Source of the DNA: a virus
Strand: one strand, 5' to 3'
IMG/VR virus record: IMGVR_UViG_3300027668_001405
Span: 62,001 to 126,000 of that record
DNA length: 64,000 bases
The position numbers were made by a program, and so were the translations under genes. Positions 9,062-18,619 of the stretch are shown here, in pieces. The notes beneath the pieces were generated by a model, which was not told where the DNA came from, searched no databases, and worked only from the letters and a program-made list of their open reading frames with translations. Position 1 is the stretch's first letter. Each line of letters opens with the position of its first letter.

Positions 9062-10334
9062 AAAGGATTGGGACTATCAATTTGTAAGTGATTGCGAAAT
9101 TGTGAATGTCTTTATTCCTAAGAATACTCACCTATCAGGTCACGAAGAATTAAAACAAAAGCTATTGTTATTACAGCAAGTTGAGTGTGATAATCACTTG
9201 ACATCAAGCATAGTTAACCTGTATAATACAAGTAGTATTGAGTGGATTGAACACGTTAGAAAAATGGGACACAAGTATGTTGCATTTTGGTTTGATGGCT
9301 GCTGGCCTAAATCAGATGGCATTGAAAAGAAAATACTAACATACATTAATAGACTTGAGAAGAAAGATTGGGTAACCGCAGTGCATCCAAAGTACTTGGA
9401 TAGTTTAATGTTATTGAACATTGACGAGTTTATTGCTTGGCCTGCTAAAGCACCTAACTTTGGAACATACGCATTTTGGGCAGAGAATTGGATTAGTGAT
9501 TGTACTGTAGAGTTAAGCAAAACTATAGAAAGAAACATTGTAGTTGGTGCTCCACAATCAGACCCACAGAACTTTTTAAATGGATTAATGGATAAGAAGT
9601 ATACAGACCACACAATATCCAGAGGCGCTAGAGTTATTATTAAACGTAAGAATATACCTAGCAGTCCTATATACTTTGTTAACACAGAACGCAGTAGCCC
9701 AACAGTAGCAGATGCAATAAAACACACAGTATTCAAGCAGTATGTAGGCGCAGTGGCTGGTTTTAAGCTTCTATACTACGCTTACACGTACGGTATTGAT
9801 ATAGACAGCACTAAGTTCGTCTGGTATGATTTCGACGCAAACAGCGTACAATTTAAGCGTGACACTATTAAAAATTGGGATGGAAATGACTATCCTACAT
9901 GGGTTAAGGAATGGGTACACGCACATCCAGAAGCAAATGCAGAATTACTAAAACACGTTGATAAAGAATGGTTAAATATAGTAAAGCAATTCGGCGGAAA
10001 GCAACAGTGGTTAGACTTCTGGGTTCAAGTACAGATGTGTGAACATGAGTTTCTTACTGTTGACTTAGTTAATAATCACAAGGAAATAACAGACAGATTA
10101 GTTAATGGTGCAAGTACATTCTTTTGGAGCAGTAACATATACAGCTATGTATTGCTAAAAGTAATAAGCAAACCATTTACATTAGAACGCAGTTTTGCAG
10201 AGTTAATCACAAGGCTACAACAAATAGAAACATGTTGGTTCTCAGGCACTGATCCCAATGACAACGATTTAACATGTGATGTTAAATGGATTCTAGGATA
10301 CAGTACTAATGACAGCATAGGAACAGGAATATGA
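9048..10334 (+). CDS. Large unknown protein, paralog of the next gene
   Basis: 428 residues, soluble, no Cys cluster. Family not recognised. It shares its plan with the 460-residue product of the next gene: an N-terminal segment on a predicted alpha/beta domain (KYVAFWFDGCW here, RLAVLWAEGN there), a DWVTA/EWATA segment, and a C-terminal half with FVWYDFDANSVQF versus VIWADFSTYAINW followed by W-x-G-x-D. The latter looks like strands beta4-beta5 of a Rossmann-type fold, so a methyltransferase or nucleotide-sugar-like enzyme is possible but unproven. Confidence 0.6.
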   Translation: MKKGEKDWDYQFVSDCEIVNVFIPKNTHLSGHEELKQKLLLLQQVECDNHLTSSIVNLYNTSSIEWIEHVRKMGHKYVAFWFDGCWPKSDGIEKKILTYINRLEKKDWVTAVHPKYLDSLMLLNIDEFIAWPAKAPNFGTYAFWAENWISDCTVELSKTIERNIVVGAPQSDPQNFLNGLMDKKYTDHTISRGARVIIKRKNIPSSPIYFVNTERSSPTVADAIKHTVFKQYVGAVAGFKLLYYAYTYGIDIDSTKFVWYDFDANSVQFKRDTIKNWDGNDYPTWVKEWVHAHPEANAELLKHVDKEWLNIVKQFGGKQQWLDFWVQVQMCEHEFLTVDLVNNHKEITDRLVNGASTFFWSSNIYSYVLLKVISKPFTLERSFAELITRLQQIETCWFSGTDPNDNDLTCDVKWILGYSTNDSIGTGI

Positions 10335-11713
10335 AATTAAACGTAAGAGACAATAAAGAGATATGCCACATAACACTAGATGAGCTTGTATGCCCAGAAC
10401 TAGATAGTGCATCTAATGATTACATATCAGTACTAAAGCATGTTACAAATATTAGTATTGTTAACACTGGAAATTCGTCATACATAATTAATGCAAAGCA
10501 AGAGCATCTAAATGATATATTTGCAGATTTAAAATCATTTGGATACAGGCTAGCAGTACTATGGGCAGAAGGAAATATGATTGATGAAGATTTAGATGCT
10601 GATTTAATTACGTGTGCAAATGAATGGGACGACAGTGAATGGGCAACAGCAGGTCATATACTTGATAGAAAGAATAACATGTATCCTACGTTTCATAATC
10701 AATGTGTAGTAATTAATTTAAAGACTGCAACGTACCTTAATCCAAAAGGCATAGTAAATGACTATGTAGCATCAAGTGAACATATGCATGATGACTACAC
10801 TCCAACCTGGATTAAAGGAGTATCAGATAGAATACCAAACAGCAGTGTAGAAAGCTATAATGTGTTTGACATGCTAATGAGAATGTCAATTAATAACGAA
10901 CAGCTAATATACAACTTGCCATTTAATGTACGAAAGAAAAAGATATGTGTGTACCCTGAAGATGATATACAATGGGCACAAGAAGCTATCTTTGAAGATT
11001 ACAGTAAGTTAACTGAACAACAAGCAATGGCTAAAATTTACGACATTCGAGATAACTATCCAGATAAGAAACCTTTGTTTGATTTTAAGGTAATGGAGCA
11101 TGCAGTTGTATACATAACTAATACAGAAGATGTACCACCGAGAAAGGACAGCCAAATAAACGTAGGTGTGTTTCCATGTAGTGGAATACATCAATTTAAG
11201 CATATTGCAAATAACATTAATACAATGGAAAAAGTAATATGGGCAGACTTTAGTACATACGCAATTAATTGGATGACAATAGTTGTAAATGAATGGAACG
11301 GTCAAGACTTTACTAAGTTCTACAAGGACAACATACACAGAATTAATTTTGCTGGCAATGCAGAATTTGACGAAGATTTAGTAGTACAGTTTTACGAAAG
11401 TTTTGCTGACAATGAATGGCTTGCAGTGTGGCATAAAATACAAAGTTTAGATCACGTGTTTCTAAAAGTCAATCTAATAGAACAATACGATATGGTGTTA
11501 CACCATATACCAAAGAATAAGAACGTATTACTGCAATGTAGTAACATATGGTTATACGAAGAAAATTACATTAACCGTGGATTCAAAGCCACCCACGCAG
11601 TACTTGATTATATTAAGCTAGCGTTAGATAAGTCCAACAAAGTTATATTTGTGGGCGATGCTAATGGTACGTTTTATGATTTAACAAACATAGGGAGAAA
11701 CAAATGGATATAG
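10331..11713 (+). CDS. Large unknown protein, paralog of previous gene
   Basis: 460 residues. See the preceding gene for the shared regions. Around residue 280 there is a stretch with GVFPCSGIHQF and then KVIWADFSTYAINW, which resembles the glycine loop and acidic strand of class I SAM-dependent methyltransferases; about 120 residues later comes LLQCSNIWLYEE. These hints are not enough to name a function. Start and stop overlap both neighbours (ATGA at the front, ATGGATATAG at the end). Confidence 0.6.
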   Translation: MKLNVRDNKEICHITLDELVCPELDSASNDYISVLKHVTNISIVNTGNSSYIINAKQEHLNDIFADLKSFGYRLAVLWAEGNMIDEDLDADLITCANEWDDSEWATAGHILDRKNNMYPTFHNQCVVINLKTATYLNPKGIVNDYVASSEHMHDDYTPTWIKGVSDRIPNSSVESYNVFDMLMRMSINNEQLIYNLPFNVRKKKICVYPEDDIQWAQEAIFEDYSKLTEQQAMAKIYDIRDNYPDKKPLFDFKVMEHAVVYITNTEDVPPRKDSQINVGVFPCSGIHQFKHIANNINTMEKVIWADFSTYAINWMTIVVNEWNGQDFTKFYKDNIHRINFAGNAEFDEDLVVQFYESFADNEWLAVWHKIQSLDHVFLKVNLIEQYDMVLHHIPKNKNVLLQCSNIWLYEENYINRGFKATHAVLDYIKLALDKSNKVIFVGDANGTFYDLTNIGRNKWI

Positions 11714-12564
11714 TACCAATGCCAGAAGCAAAGTCAATTGAGGAAATTGAACAAGAACAACATCATCATCAAGAGTTCCTTGATAAACGTAAGATACTTG
11801 AATACAAACATCATTTGTATCCTGAAGTAAACAAGCGTTGTAAAGACTTTATACAAAAATGGGGCGACAGTACAAAAGAACCTACTCGAGCAGATACAGA
11901 GCATGCACAAGGTCGCTTAGAAGAAGATTTTGAAGATGCCAATACAATTATTGATAATACTAGGCTACCTTGGGTACCAGTAAACATTTCAGTACCATGG
12001 AAGGACATTTGGTTAGAAGCTAGGCACTTGTTATACACCGAGTGCTTTACACCACACAGAACTGACGGCAGTGCAGGTTGGCTTAGTTTATGTATACATG
12101 GCATGTCGTCTGTGCATACAAACTGTGCAGAAGATTATAACTTGCCAGACGAAGCAGAAGAAGAATTAAGCGAATGGACAGACATAGCAAAGTTCTGCCC
12201 AATTACAGTTGAGTGGATGAAAGATGCAATGTTGTATGAGCAGTTTACTCGTGTAAGATTTATGTGTGTATTACCGGGTGGCTGGATTGAGCCTCACCGA
12301 GACACAGACAAAGTAGCTGGATTAGGTGCAACTAATGTTGCTATCAACAATCCAGATGGATGTAGACTAATTATGGAACAATATGGCGAGCTACCATTTA
12401 CACCTGGATCTGTTTTTAAAATAAATACTGGATATAATCATATGGTATATAATGATAGTAACGAGCCACGTTTTCATATGATATTTGACGGTCGACCAGA
12501 TGACACGTTTAAAAGGAAAGTAAACACTCAATATAATTGGATGTTCGACAAAAAGAAGAAATAA
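11704..12564 (+). CDS. Aspartyl/asparaginyl beta-hydroxylase-like 2OG-Fe(II) oxygenase
   Basis: 286 residues with a His-rich acidic N-terminus (EQEQHHHQ). The C-terminal half carries GGWIEPHRDTDK, giving the first iron His and acidic ligand, then VAINNPDGCRL, and NHMVYNDSNEPRFHMIFD with the distal His and the 2-oxoglutarate-binding Arg. This is the order found in the Asp/Asn (and proline) hydroxylase family. Likely hydroxylates a peptide side chain or a small molecule made by the island. An overlapping start after GGAG couples it to the gene before. Confidence 0.75.
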   Translation: MDIVPMPEAKSIEEIEQEQHHHQEFLDKRKILEYKHHLYPEVNKRCKDFIQKWGDSTKEPTRADTEHAQGRLEEDFEDANTIIDNTRLPWVPVNISVPWKDIWLEARHLLYTECFTPHRTDGSAGWLSLCIHGMSSVHTNCAEDYNLPDEAEEELSEWTDIAKFCPITVEWMKDAMLYEQFTRVRFMCVLPGGWIEPHRDTDKVAGLGATNVAINNPDGCRLIMEQYGELPFTPGSVFKINTGYNHMVYNDSNEPRFHMIFDGRPDDTFKRKVNTQYNWMFDKKKK

Positions 12565-12566
12565 TT

Positions 12567-13619
12567 ATGCCAAAGTGTTTAATGTTTAAAAATGGTGTTA
12601 CAATAGGACCGATCGGAAACGTTCGTCCTTGTTGTATGTACATGAATGACGACATTGAACAACGTTATAATGAAGATGGGTGGCGAGAAAAGTTTGACGA
12701 ACTATACGAACAAAGTCTAACTAAATGGCTGCCTAACTGTTATGAATGTAAAGCAGAAGAAGACCGAGGTGGCAACAGTCTACGCATGGATGCTAACAAA
12801 TGGTTTGACGGTAAAGAAGGAATTCAATATTGGGATTTAAAATTGCACAACACATGTAATCTTACGTGTGTAATGTGTAATCCAATAAGCAGTAGCAAAT
12901 GGCAGAAGCTAGTAAATGAGAATCCTGAAGAAGATTTCTTACGTGTTGTTAAAAGCGAAGCAAAGATTAAAACAGGGTGGCATAAAGATATACTTCCATT
13001 AATGATGGAACAGCTATATGACACTAAGTATTTAAAGTTTACAGGCGGAGAGCCTTTCTTAATACCACATGTAAGAAAGATTATTAAACGTTTGTATGAA
13101 GAAGAAGTATCACCAGCAGTACGACTAAGTATTATTACAAACGGCACAGTTCCAATTGATGCTGAAATGCTTAAAATGTTACTAACGTTTAAAGACGTAG
13201 TATTCCTAGTAAGCATAGATGGAATAGAAGAACGCTTTGAGTATATAAGACAAGGCGCTAACTGGAAAGAAGTAGAACAGAACCTAAAGACATTTAAGGA
13301 AATTGAGGTGAATAATAACAACTTCCACCTCAACATAAATTACTTGCCTATGTCAATAAATGCCGCACAAAACGAATCAGCAACAGAATGGGCTAAGAAG
13401 TTAAAAATTAACCTTAGTAAGAGTGTTGAAATATATAGGCCAAAGTATTTGACATATGCCAGTTTAAGTGTTAAACTAAGGGATAGATATAATATAACCT
13501 CAGTACATGAGTATGACGAGGAGCAATATAACCAATTATTAAAACATATGGCTATAAAAGATAAGTTACTAGGCACCGACTTTAAGAGTGCTTGCCCGGA
13601 GTTCTTTGAAGATGAGTAA
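12567..13619 (+). CDS. Twitch-type radical SAM protein
   Basis: 350 residues from the ATG at 12567, two bases after the previous stop; it is the shortest twitch-type copy in the island, with Cys4 almost at the N-terminus. Auxiliary site Cys4, Cys22-Cys23, Cys58/Cys61; core Cys97, Cys101, Cys104 (CNLTCVMC); FTGGEPF near residue 162. Confidence 0.86.
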   Translation: MPKCLMFKNGVTIGPIGNVRPCCMYMNDDIEQRYNEDGWREKFDELYEQSLTKWLPNCYECKAEEDRGGNSLRMDANKWFDGKEGIQYWDLKLHNTCNLTCVMCNPISSSKWQKLVNENPEEDFLRVVKSEAKIKTGWHKDILPLMMEQLYDTKYLKFTGGEPFLIPHVRKIIKRLYEEEVSPAVRLSIITNGTVPIDAEMLKMLLTFKDVVFLVSIDGIEERFEYIRQGANWKEVEQNLKTFKEIEVNNNNFHLNINYLPMSINAAQNESATEWAKKLKINLSKSVEIYRPKYLTYASLSVKLRDRYNITSVHEYDEEQYNQLLKHMAIKDKLLGTDFKSACPEFFEDE

Positions 13620-14838
13620 AAAATTACCCAGCGATACTTTTTGTGTATTGCCATTTATGCATGCCGCAGTTAATCCTGGTGGTGGCTTTCGTGTTTGTTG
13701 TAACAGCAATCCAGCTAACAACAAGGTACTAAGAGATGACGGAAGTGGTAAAGCATATAGAATATTCAAAGACGACATTAACGAAATGTGGAACAGTCAA
13801 TGGCTACAAAAGATTCGTAAGGAATTTATTGCAGGCGAACGTCCTGAAACTTGCCAGAGATGTTTCCGTGAAGAAGATGCAGGCATACGTAGTCCACGTG
13901 CAGGTTATAATGAAAAGTGGTACAAGGAAGATGTTAAAGTAGCAGAAGTAATTCCATTAGACATACGTTATGTAGATCTACGTTTGGGTAACTTGTGCAA
14001 CTTGAAGTGTCGTATGTGTAATCCATGGAGCTCTAGCATGTGGGTAAAGGATTGGAACAAAGTTACTGGAACAGCAGAGCTTACACCAAACGAACCACTA
14101 AGCAAATCAGACCTTGAGTTTATGGAAGTAATGCAGGAATGGCCAGACCGTAAACAAACTGGTGTTAACTTTGTAGAGATTGCAAGCACTATAGAAGAAA
14201 TATATTTAACAGGTGGAGAGCCTACTTTAGCTATATCGCAGTATGCATTATTTGACTATTGTATTGAGAATGATTTAGCCAGCAATATTAAACTAAAATA
14301 CAATACTAACCTAACAAACATTCCACAGAAAATGATTGACTATTGGAGTCACTTCAAAGGTGTGCAACTTAATTGTAGTATTGATGCAACAGGTGCCAGA
14401 GACAGGTACGTTAGGTATCCAAGTAGTTGGATGAAAATAGAACAAACATTTGATAAGCTATTAGCACTACCTAATGTAGGTATTCAAGTGCATTGTACAG
14501 TACAAGTATTAAATATGTGTGCTATGAGTGAATTGTTTGATTGGACTAGAAGCAAAGGTATACCAGACAAAGATATATACTTAAACATTCTTAATCATCC
14601 TGAGATGTACAATATTCGTACACTACCTACAGACTTAAAACAACTAGCAGAACAACGTTTACAGAATTATTTAGACATTCCAAAAGTTGCAGACTGCATT
14701 AAGTATATGTGGGCTGAAGATTGGTATGATAAGCGTTGGCAAGAGTTTATTGACTTTAACAATAAGACAGATCAACTACAGAAAGGTAACCTACTTGAGG
14801 TGTGTCCAGAATTTACTAATTATATTGACCATAAATAG
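13612..14838 (+). CDS. Twitch-type radical SAM protein
   Basis: 408 residues from the ATG at 13612, which overlaps the previous stop by 8 bases; a GTG 24 bases upstream in frame is less likely. Auxiliary site Cys11 (FCVLPF), Cys29-Cys30, Cys81/Cys84; core Cys129, Cys133, Cys136 (CNLKCRMC); LTGGEP near residue 200. The gap after this gene contains a CATAAATA box and a strong ribosome site. Confidence 0.87.
   Translation: MSKKLPSDTFCVLPFMHAAVNPGGGFRVCCNSNPANNKVLRDDGSGKAYRIFKDDINEMWNSQWLQKIRKEFIAGERPETCQRCFREEDAGIRSPRAGYNEKWYKEDVKVAEVIPLDIRYVDLRLGNLCNLKCRMCNPWSSSMWVKDWNKVTGTAELTPNEPLSKSDLEFMEVMQEWPDRKQTGVNFVEIASTIEEIYLTGGEPTLAISQYALFDYCIENDLASNIKLKYNTNLTNIPQKMIDYWSHFKGVQLNCSIDATGARDRYVRYPSSWMKIEQTFDKLLALPNVGIQVHCTVQVLNMCAMSELFDWTRSKGIPDKDIYLNILNHPEMYNIRTLPTDLKQLAEQRLQNYLDIPKVADCIKYMWAEDWYDKRWQEFIDFNNKTDQLQKGNLLEVCPEFTNYIDHK
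14830..14837 (+). promoter_or_regulatory. Possible T4-type late promoter box (CATAAATA)
   Basis: Same octamer as at 1028, again inside one of the few gaps of the plus-strand island and 20 bases before an ATG that has its own strong AAAGGGGAG site. A promoter here would restart transcription in mid-island. It overlaps the stop codon of the previous gene. Confidence 0.25.
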
Positions 14839-14856
14839 TAGAAAGGGGAGAACAAC

Positions 14857-15537
14857 ATGGAATATTTAGATATATTAAAAAATAGAAGTACTACGTTCAG
14901 CTGGACAACCGAGATGATTCCAGATGATGTGCTACTTGAAGTATGTGAAGAAGTACATTTATATTGCCCAAGTAAGAATAAGAAAATACCTTATGTAGTT
15001 CATATAGTTGAAAATACAGAGCAAGAACAACGCAAAACAATACACTTAGCTTGTCATCGAAATACTGATAAATCTACAGCAGAAGATGGCGGCAATCCAC
15101 AAGTATTAGCTCCTACCCTAATAGCATTTGTTAAACGTGAGGTTGAAGAAGCAGAAACAAGATACCAAACAATTGAGAAACGTGACGAACTAGGTACTGC
15201 TAATACAGACAATATTGAAATTGGAATGGTTGCAGTAACATTTTTAAATGCACTTACTAGACGAGGATGGGATACAGGATTATGTCAATGTATAAGAGAC
15301 AGAGACGGACTTGGAGCCTTGTTAGGTTTAGGCGGCCCAATAGATTTGTTTATTGGAGTAGGTAGACGAGAGTTAGAATCTACTGAAGGTGCTGTAACAG
15401 AAAAAGTATTTGATGAATTTCATTGGCCAGCTTATAGAGATCCAAGAGATGACTTAATGAAGAAAATTCCATATCCGTATGGAATGAATCCGTATCCAAA
15501 ACCGGAATTCAATGACGTATATAAAATTAAAAAGTAA
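14857..15537 (+). CDS. Nitroreductase-like protein
   Basis: 226 residues. The opening LKNRSTTFSWTTEMIPDDVL, then PSKNKKIPYVVHIV, follows the pattern of the FMN-binding nitroreductase family (R-R-S...F...IP...L; PS..N.Q). The second half has IEIGMVAVTFLNALTRRGWDTG, like the central helix and G-loop of that fold. Typical members use FMN and NAD(P)H; in peptide clusters relatives oxidise azolines. A second, diverged member lies at 59930. The family call is by pattern only. Confidence 0.55.
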   Translation: MEYLDILKNRSTTFSWTTEMIPDDVLLEVCEEVHLYCPSKNKKIPYVVHIVENTEQEQRKTIHLACHRNTDKSTAEDGGNPQVLAPTLIAFVKREVEEAETRYQTIEKRDELGTANTDNIEIGMVAVTFLNALTRRGWDTGLCQCIRDRDGLGALLGLGGPIDLFIGVGRRELESTEGAVTEKVFDEFHWPAYRDPRDDLMKKIPYPYGMNPYPKPEFNDVYKIKK

Positions 15538-15546
15538 AGACACACT

Positions 15547-16110
15547 ATGAGAATAATTGCAACAGGAAACCCTAACTTTGGCGTAGCAAGTGCTATCGCT
15601 GAACGATGGCCAGAAACTACATTTGTTAATAGAACAGATTGGGGCTACGATTTATGCCAAGATGGATACAAAAAGAAGCTAGCAGAAAAGACTCTTAACT
15701 ATGACGTCTTTATTAACTGTTCCGCACTATGGCAGTACCACCAAACTCTCCTACTAGATGTAGTCTATAAAAACGCTTTAAAGAACCGTAAACGACTACA
15801 TATAGTTAGTTTAGGTAGCACTACTGACCGGGCCACTAAAGGCTCTGATTGGCACTATCAGCAAGAAAAGAAAGCGTTACGTAGTACAAGCAACGCATTG
15901 GGCTTAAAAAGCATATGGGCAGGCGGTCCTAAGGTAAGTTATGTTACATTTGGAACACTTGAGAACAATGCACACAAGCACCCAGGTAGAGCTGTAATGC
16001 AACTAAGTGAAGCAGTAGATATGATTGAATATGTAATTAGTCTTCCAGATCATTTAAACCTAAATGAAATAAGCATGGACCCAATACAAACAGAGTGGCC
16101 GAATGTCTGA
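15547..16110 (+). CDS. Short-chain dehydrogenase/reductase-like protein
   Basis: 187 residues, shorter than the usual 250. The start MRIIATGNPNFGVASAIAER has a Rossmann beta-alpha start with a TG-x(3)-G-x-G-like loop (TGNPNFG), there is an NCSAL stretch like the NNAG strand, then a Ser in IVSLGST and YQQEKKAL giving the Y-x-x-x-K pair. The Ser-Tyr-Lys order is that of classical SDRs. Overlaps the next gene by 8 bases. Confidence 0.65.
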   Translation: MRIIATGNPNFGVASAIAERWPETTFVNRTDWGYDLCQDGYKKKLAEKTLNYDVFINCSALWQYHQTLLLDVVYKNALKNRKRLHIVSLGSTTDRATKGSDWHYQQEKKALRSTSNALGLKSIWAGGPKVSYVTFGTLENNAHKHPGRAVMQLSEAVDMIEYVISLPDHLNLNEISMDPIQTEWPNV

Positions 16111-17281
16111 AGATAAAATGTGCTACATGCCTTGGCACGGAATTACGCTGAGTGCTAATGGCGATATTAAACCTTGTTGTCAATTTAGTAACAAAGGACG
16201 TAGACCTAATACTGAACACGACACTATTATGGAAAACTTTAATAGTGAACGTATGCAAGAATTACGTGGACAGTTTCTAATAGGTGAACAACCTAAAGCA
16301 TGTAACAGTTGTTGGGAGAGAGAAGACTTAGTAGGCAAGAGTAGACGCTTATGGTTCAATGAAAAGTTTATGAAAGACGACGAAGCTTTTCAACAAGGAT
16401 ACAACCCGTCAGACCTAGTAGTACCTAATCCTAAATTATATCAAGCAGATATTAACTTGTCAAACGTATGCAATTTGAAGTGTCGTATGTGTGGAAGTTG
16501 GGCCAGTAACAGTTGGTTCAAAGAAGAAATAGCACTAGCAAAAATAGACAAACGTTATGAGAAGAATGAACGTGTTGTTCCAATACAACAATACGACTTA
16601 GAAGATTTACGCAATATGCTACCTCACTTGAAAGAAGTCAAACGTATAGACTTCAAGGGTGGCGAGCCTATGATGGCAAAGCATCACAATCAATTCCTGC
16701 AATGGCTTATTGAAGAAGATATGACAGACATAGAATTGTTTTACACTACCAACGGAACAGTACAGAATCCTAAAATTATGGACTTGCTCAAACACTTCAA
16801 ACGTGTTAGTATATGTTTTAGTATAGAAGGTACTGGAGATTTATATAGATACATCAGAGGCGGTAGGTATGACATAGAAGGTTTTGAAAAATGCGTAGCA
16901 GTTTACGACAAATTAGAAAACGTACAAATTATGTTTAATGTAACATTACAGAACTATAACGTATTCAACTTGCCTGAACTACATGAGTTTTTACACGATT
17001 TAGAAGATAAATATAACAGAGTAAGTGCTAAACATAGTTTTGGTACAATCTGTAATAAACCTGCTTACCTAAGCCCAATTAATTTACCAGACGATTTACG
17101 TGATCAAGCAGTTGAGCGTTTATCATTATATGAAGATTTCGACCAATTGGTAAAGAGTATGAATAAGCGTGTATTCGACCCAGAACTATGGGAAGTGTTT
17201 ATTAACTTTACTAACGACCTAGACAAAATGCGAGGAGACAGTGTGTTAAAATCTGTGCCTGAGCTAAAGGATCATTTTTAA
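16103..17281 (+). CDS. Twitch-type radical SAM protein
   Basis: 392 residues. Auxiliary site Cys7 (CYMPW), Cys25-Cys26, Cys67/Cys70; core Cys123, Cys127, Cys130 (CNLKCRMC); here the SAM motif reads FKGGEPMM. The ATG lies inside the end of the SDR-like gene. Confidence 0.87.
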   Translation: MSEDKMCYMPWHGITLSANGDIKPCCQFSNKGRRPNTEHDTIMENFNSERMQELRGQFLIGEQPKACNSCWEREDLVGKSRRLWFNEKFMKDDEAFQQGYNPSDLVVPNPKLYQADINLSNVCNLKCRMCGSWASNSWFKEEIALAKIDKRYEKNERVVPIQQYDLEDLRNMLPHLKEVKRIDFKGGEPMMAKHHNQFLQWLIEEDMTDIELFYTTNGTVQNPKIMDLLKHFKRVSICFSIEGTGDLYRYIRGGRYDIEGFEKCVAVYDKLENVQIMFNVTLQNYNVFNLPELHEFLHDLEDKYNRVSAKHSFGTICNKPAYLSPINLPDDLRDQAVERLSLYEDFDQLVKSMNKRVFDPELWEVFINFTNDLDKMRGDSVLKSVPELKDHF

Positions 17282-18000
17282 TGCTAGTAGGAATTGAAGA
17301 CAACCATGCACCCAAAGACGAGTTACTTCGAGTAGAATGGAACTTAGGCAAACGTTGTAACTATAACTGTAGCTACTGTGGTAACGAACTACATAACAAG
17401 ACAAGCGACCATATGAATTGGGAAGTGTACACAGCTACAATTGATAAAATTGTTGCGGCAGCTAATGGCAAGAAGATTAAAATTAGTTTTACAGGTGGGG
17501 AACCATTTGTACATCCACAATTTATTGATATGATGAAGTATGCTAAAGAGAATGGCGTATACAGATTAAGTGTAACTACCAACGGAAGTCCACCACCAAA
17601 GATATATAAGAAAGCATTGCCGTACTTGCATTACGTAGTAATAAGCTACCACTTTGAATTTGCTTACCACGACAAAGTTATTAATAACATTGTAGGCATG
17701 TGGTCAGACATTCAAGAGTATCGCAAGCAAGATCAGTGGAAAGGTATGCACGTACACATTATGGCACTACCTGGAAAGCTAGCACAATGGCAAGAGATTA
17801 TAACAGAATTAAAAGACTGTGGAGTTGAATATACAATACGTAAAATTAGACCACGTGTTAACATGGCTCGAACAGGCTGGAACAAACCACATCAAGATGG
17901 AATGTTAGGGCAACACCCTACTCACGAAGAAACCGAGAAGTATGCAGGACAATATTATAGTCCGGAAGAAGAGGAATGGCTTACTGCCCAAAATGCTTAA
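17281..18000 (+). CDS. Short radical SAM protein without auxiliary domain
   Basis: 239 residues. Core Cys26, Cys30, Cys33 (CNYNCSYC) and FTGGEPFVHP near residue 64. It resembles the N-terminal 230 residues of the radical SAM protein at 21875, but lacks that protein's C-terminal Cys-rich domain. A free-standing copy of such a domain is encoded at 20228, so the two may work together. The TAATG junction couples it to the previous gene, and its own stop overlaps the next start in ATGCTTAA. Confidence 0.83.
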   Translation: MLVGIEDNHAPKDELLRVEWNLGKRCNYNCSYCGNELHNKTSDHMNWEVYTATIDKIVAAANGKKIKISFTGGEPFVHPQFIDMMKYAKENGVYRLSVTTNGSPPPKIYKKALPYLHYVVISYHFEFAYHDKVINNIVGMWSDIQEYRKQDQWKGMHVHIMALPGKLAQWQEIITELKDCGVEYTIRKIRPRVNMARTGWNKPHQDGMLGQHPTHEETEKYAGQYYSPEEEEWLTAQNA

Positions 18001-18619
18001 TCAATCAGATGACAAATTGGAAATTGAACTAACTAGCAAGTGTGCATTACAATGCCCAGCTTGTGCAAGAGTGACACAATCTGATATGAAACAAGAATGG
18101 GATGCAGGACATTTAAGCAAAGAATTATTATTTAGAATATGTGACACTACAAACTTTCATAGATATCAATTTGTAGGTTGTTACGGAGATCCTATATACC
18201 ATCCTGACTTTTTGGAAATATGTAAATATTTTATGGCAGCAGGTAAGAAGATACTAGTGCATACAAATGGTAGTGCAAAGCCAGAAAAGTTTTGGAAGGA
18301 AGCAGCAGACATAGTTTGGAAAGGATGTATATTTACATTCAGCGTTGATGGACTAGAAGATACTAACCACATATATCGTAAGGGTTCTAAGTGGAAGCAA
18401 ATATTAACAGCAATGAAATATATGGCTAGTATACCTAGAGAAAACAGACCAACATTAGAATGGAAGTTTTTAGTATTCCCATACAATAAGCATCAAATAG
18501 AAGAAGCACGTACACTAGCAAACGAGCTAGGGTTTACAAAGTTTGAAGCATGGGATAGTTATAGAAATGCTAATTCTTATAACGTACCAGCAGAGGAGCT
18601 TCATAACTATGTTTCATAA
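17993..18619 (+). CDS. Radical SAM protein, core half of a split SPASM enzyme
   Basis: 208 residues from the ATG at 17993, chosen because it overlaps the previous stop (ATGCTTAA) and leaves the core Cys17, Cys21, Cys24 (CALQCPAC) at the same distance from the N-terminus as in the 348-residue homolog at 3026. Both share GDP...HPDF in place of GGEP, the SVDGLEDTNHIYRK segment and NKHQIEEAR. The protein stops where the homolog continues into its SPASM part, and the next gene supplies that part in another frame. Confidence 0.8.
   Translation: MLNQSDDKLEIELTSKCALQCPACARVTQSDMKQEWDAGHLSKELLFRICDTTNFHRYQFVGCYGDPIYHPDFLEICKYFMAAGKKILVHTNGSAKPEKFWKEAADIVWKGCIFTFSVDGLEDTNHIYRKGSKWKQILTAMKYMASIPRENRPTLEWKFLVFPYNKHQIEEARTLANELGFTKFEAWDSYRNANSYNVPAEELHNYVS

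Noticed and set aside
9194-9736. Minus-strand ORF of 180 codons
   Set aside because: Shadow of the coding gene at 9048; low-complexity Ser/Leu-rich translation typical of antisense frames.
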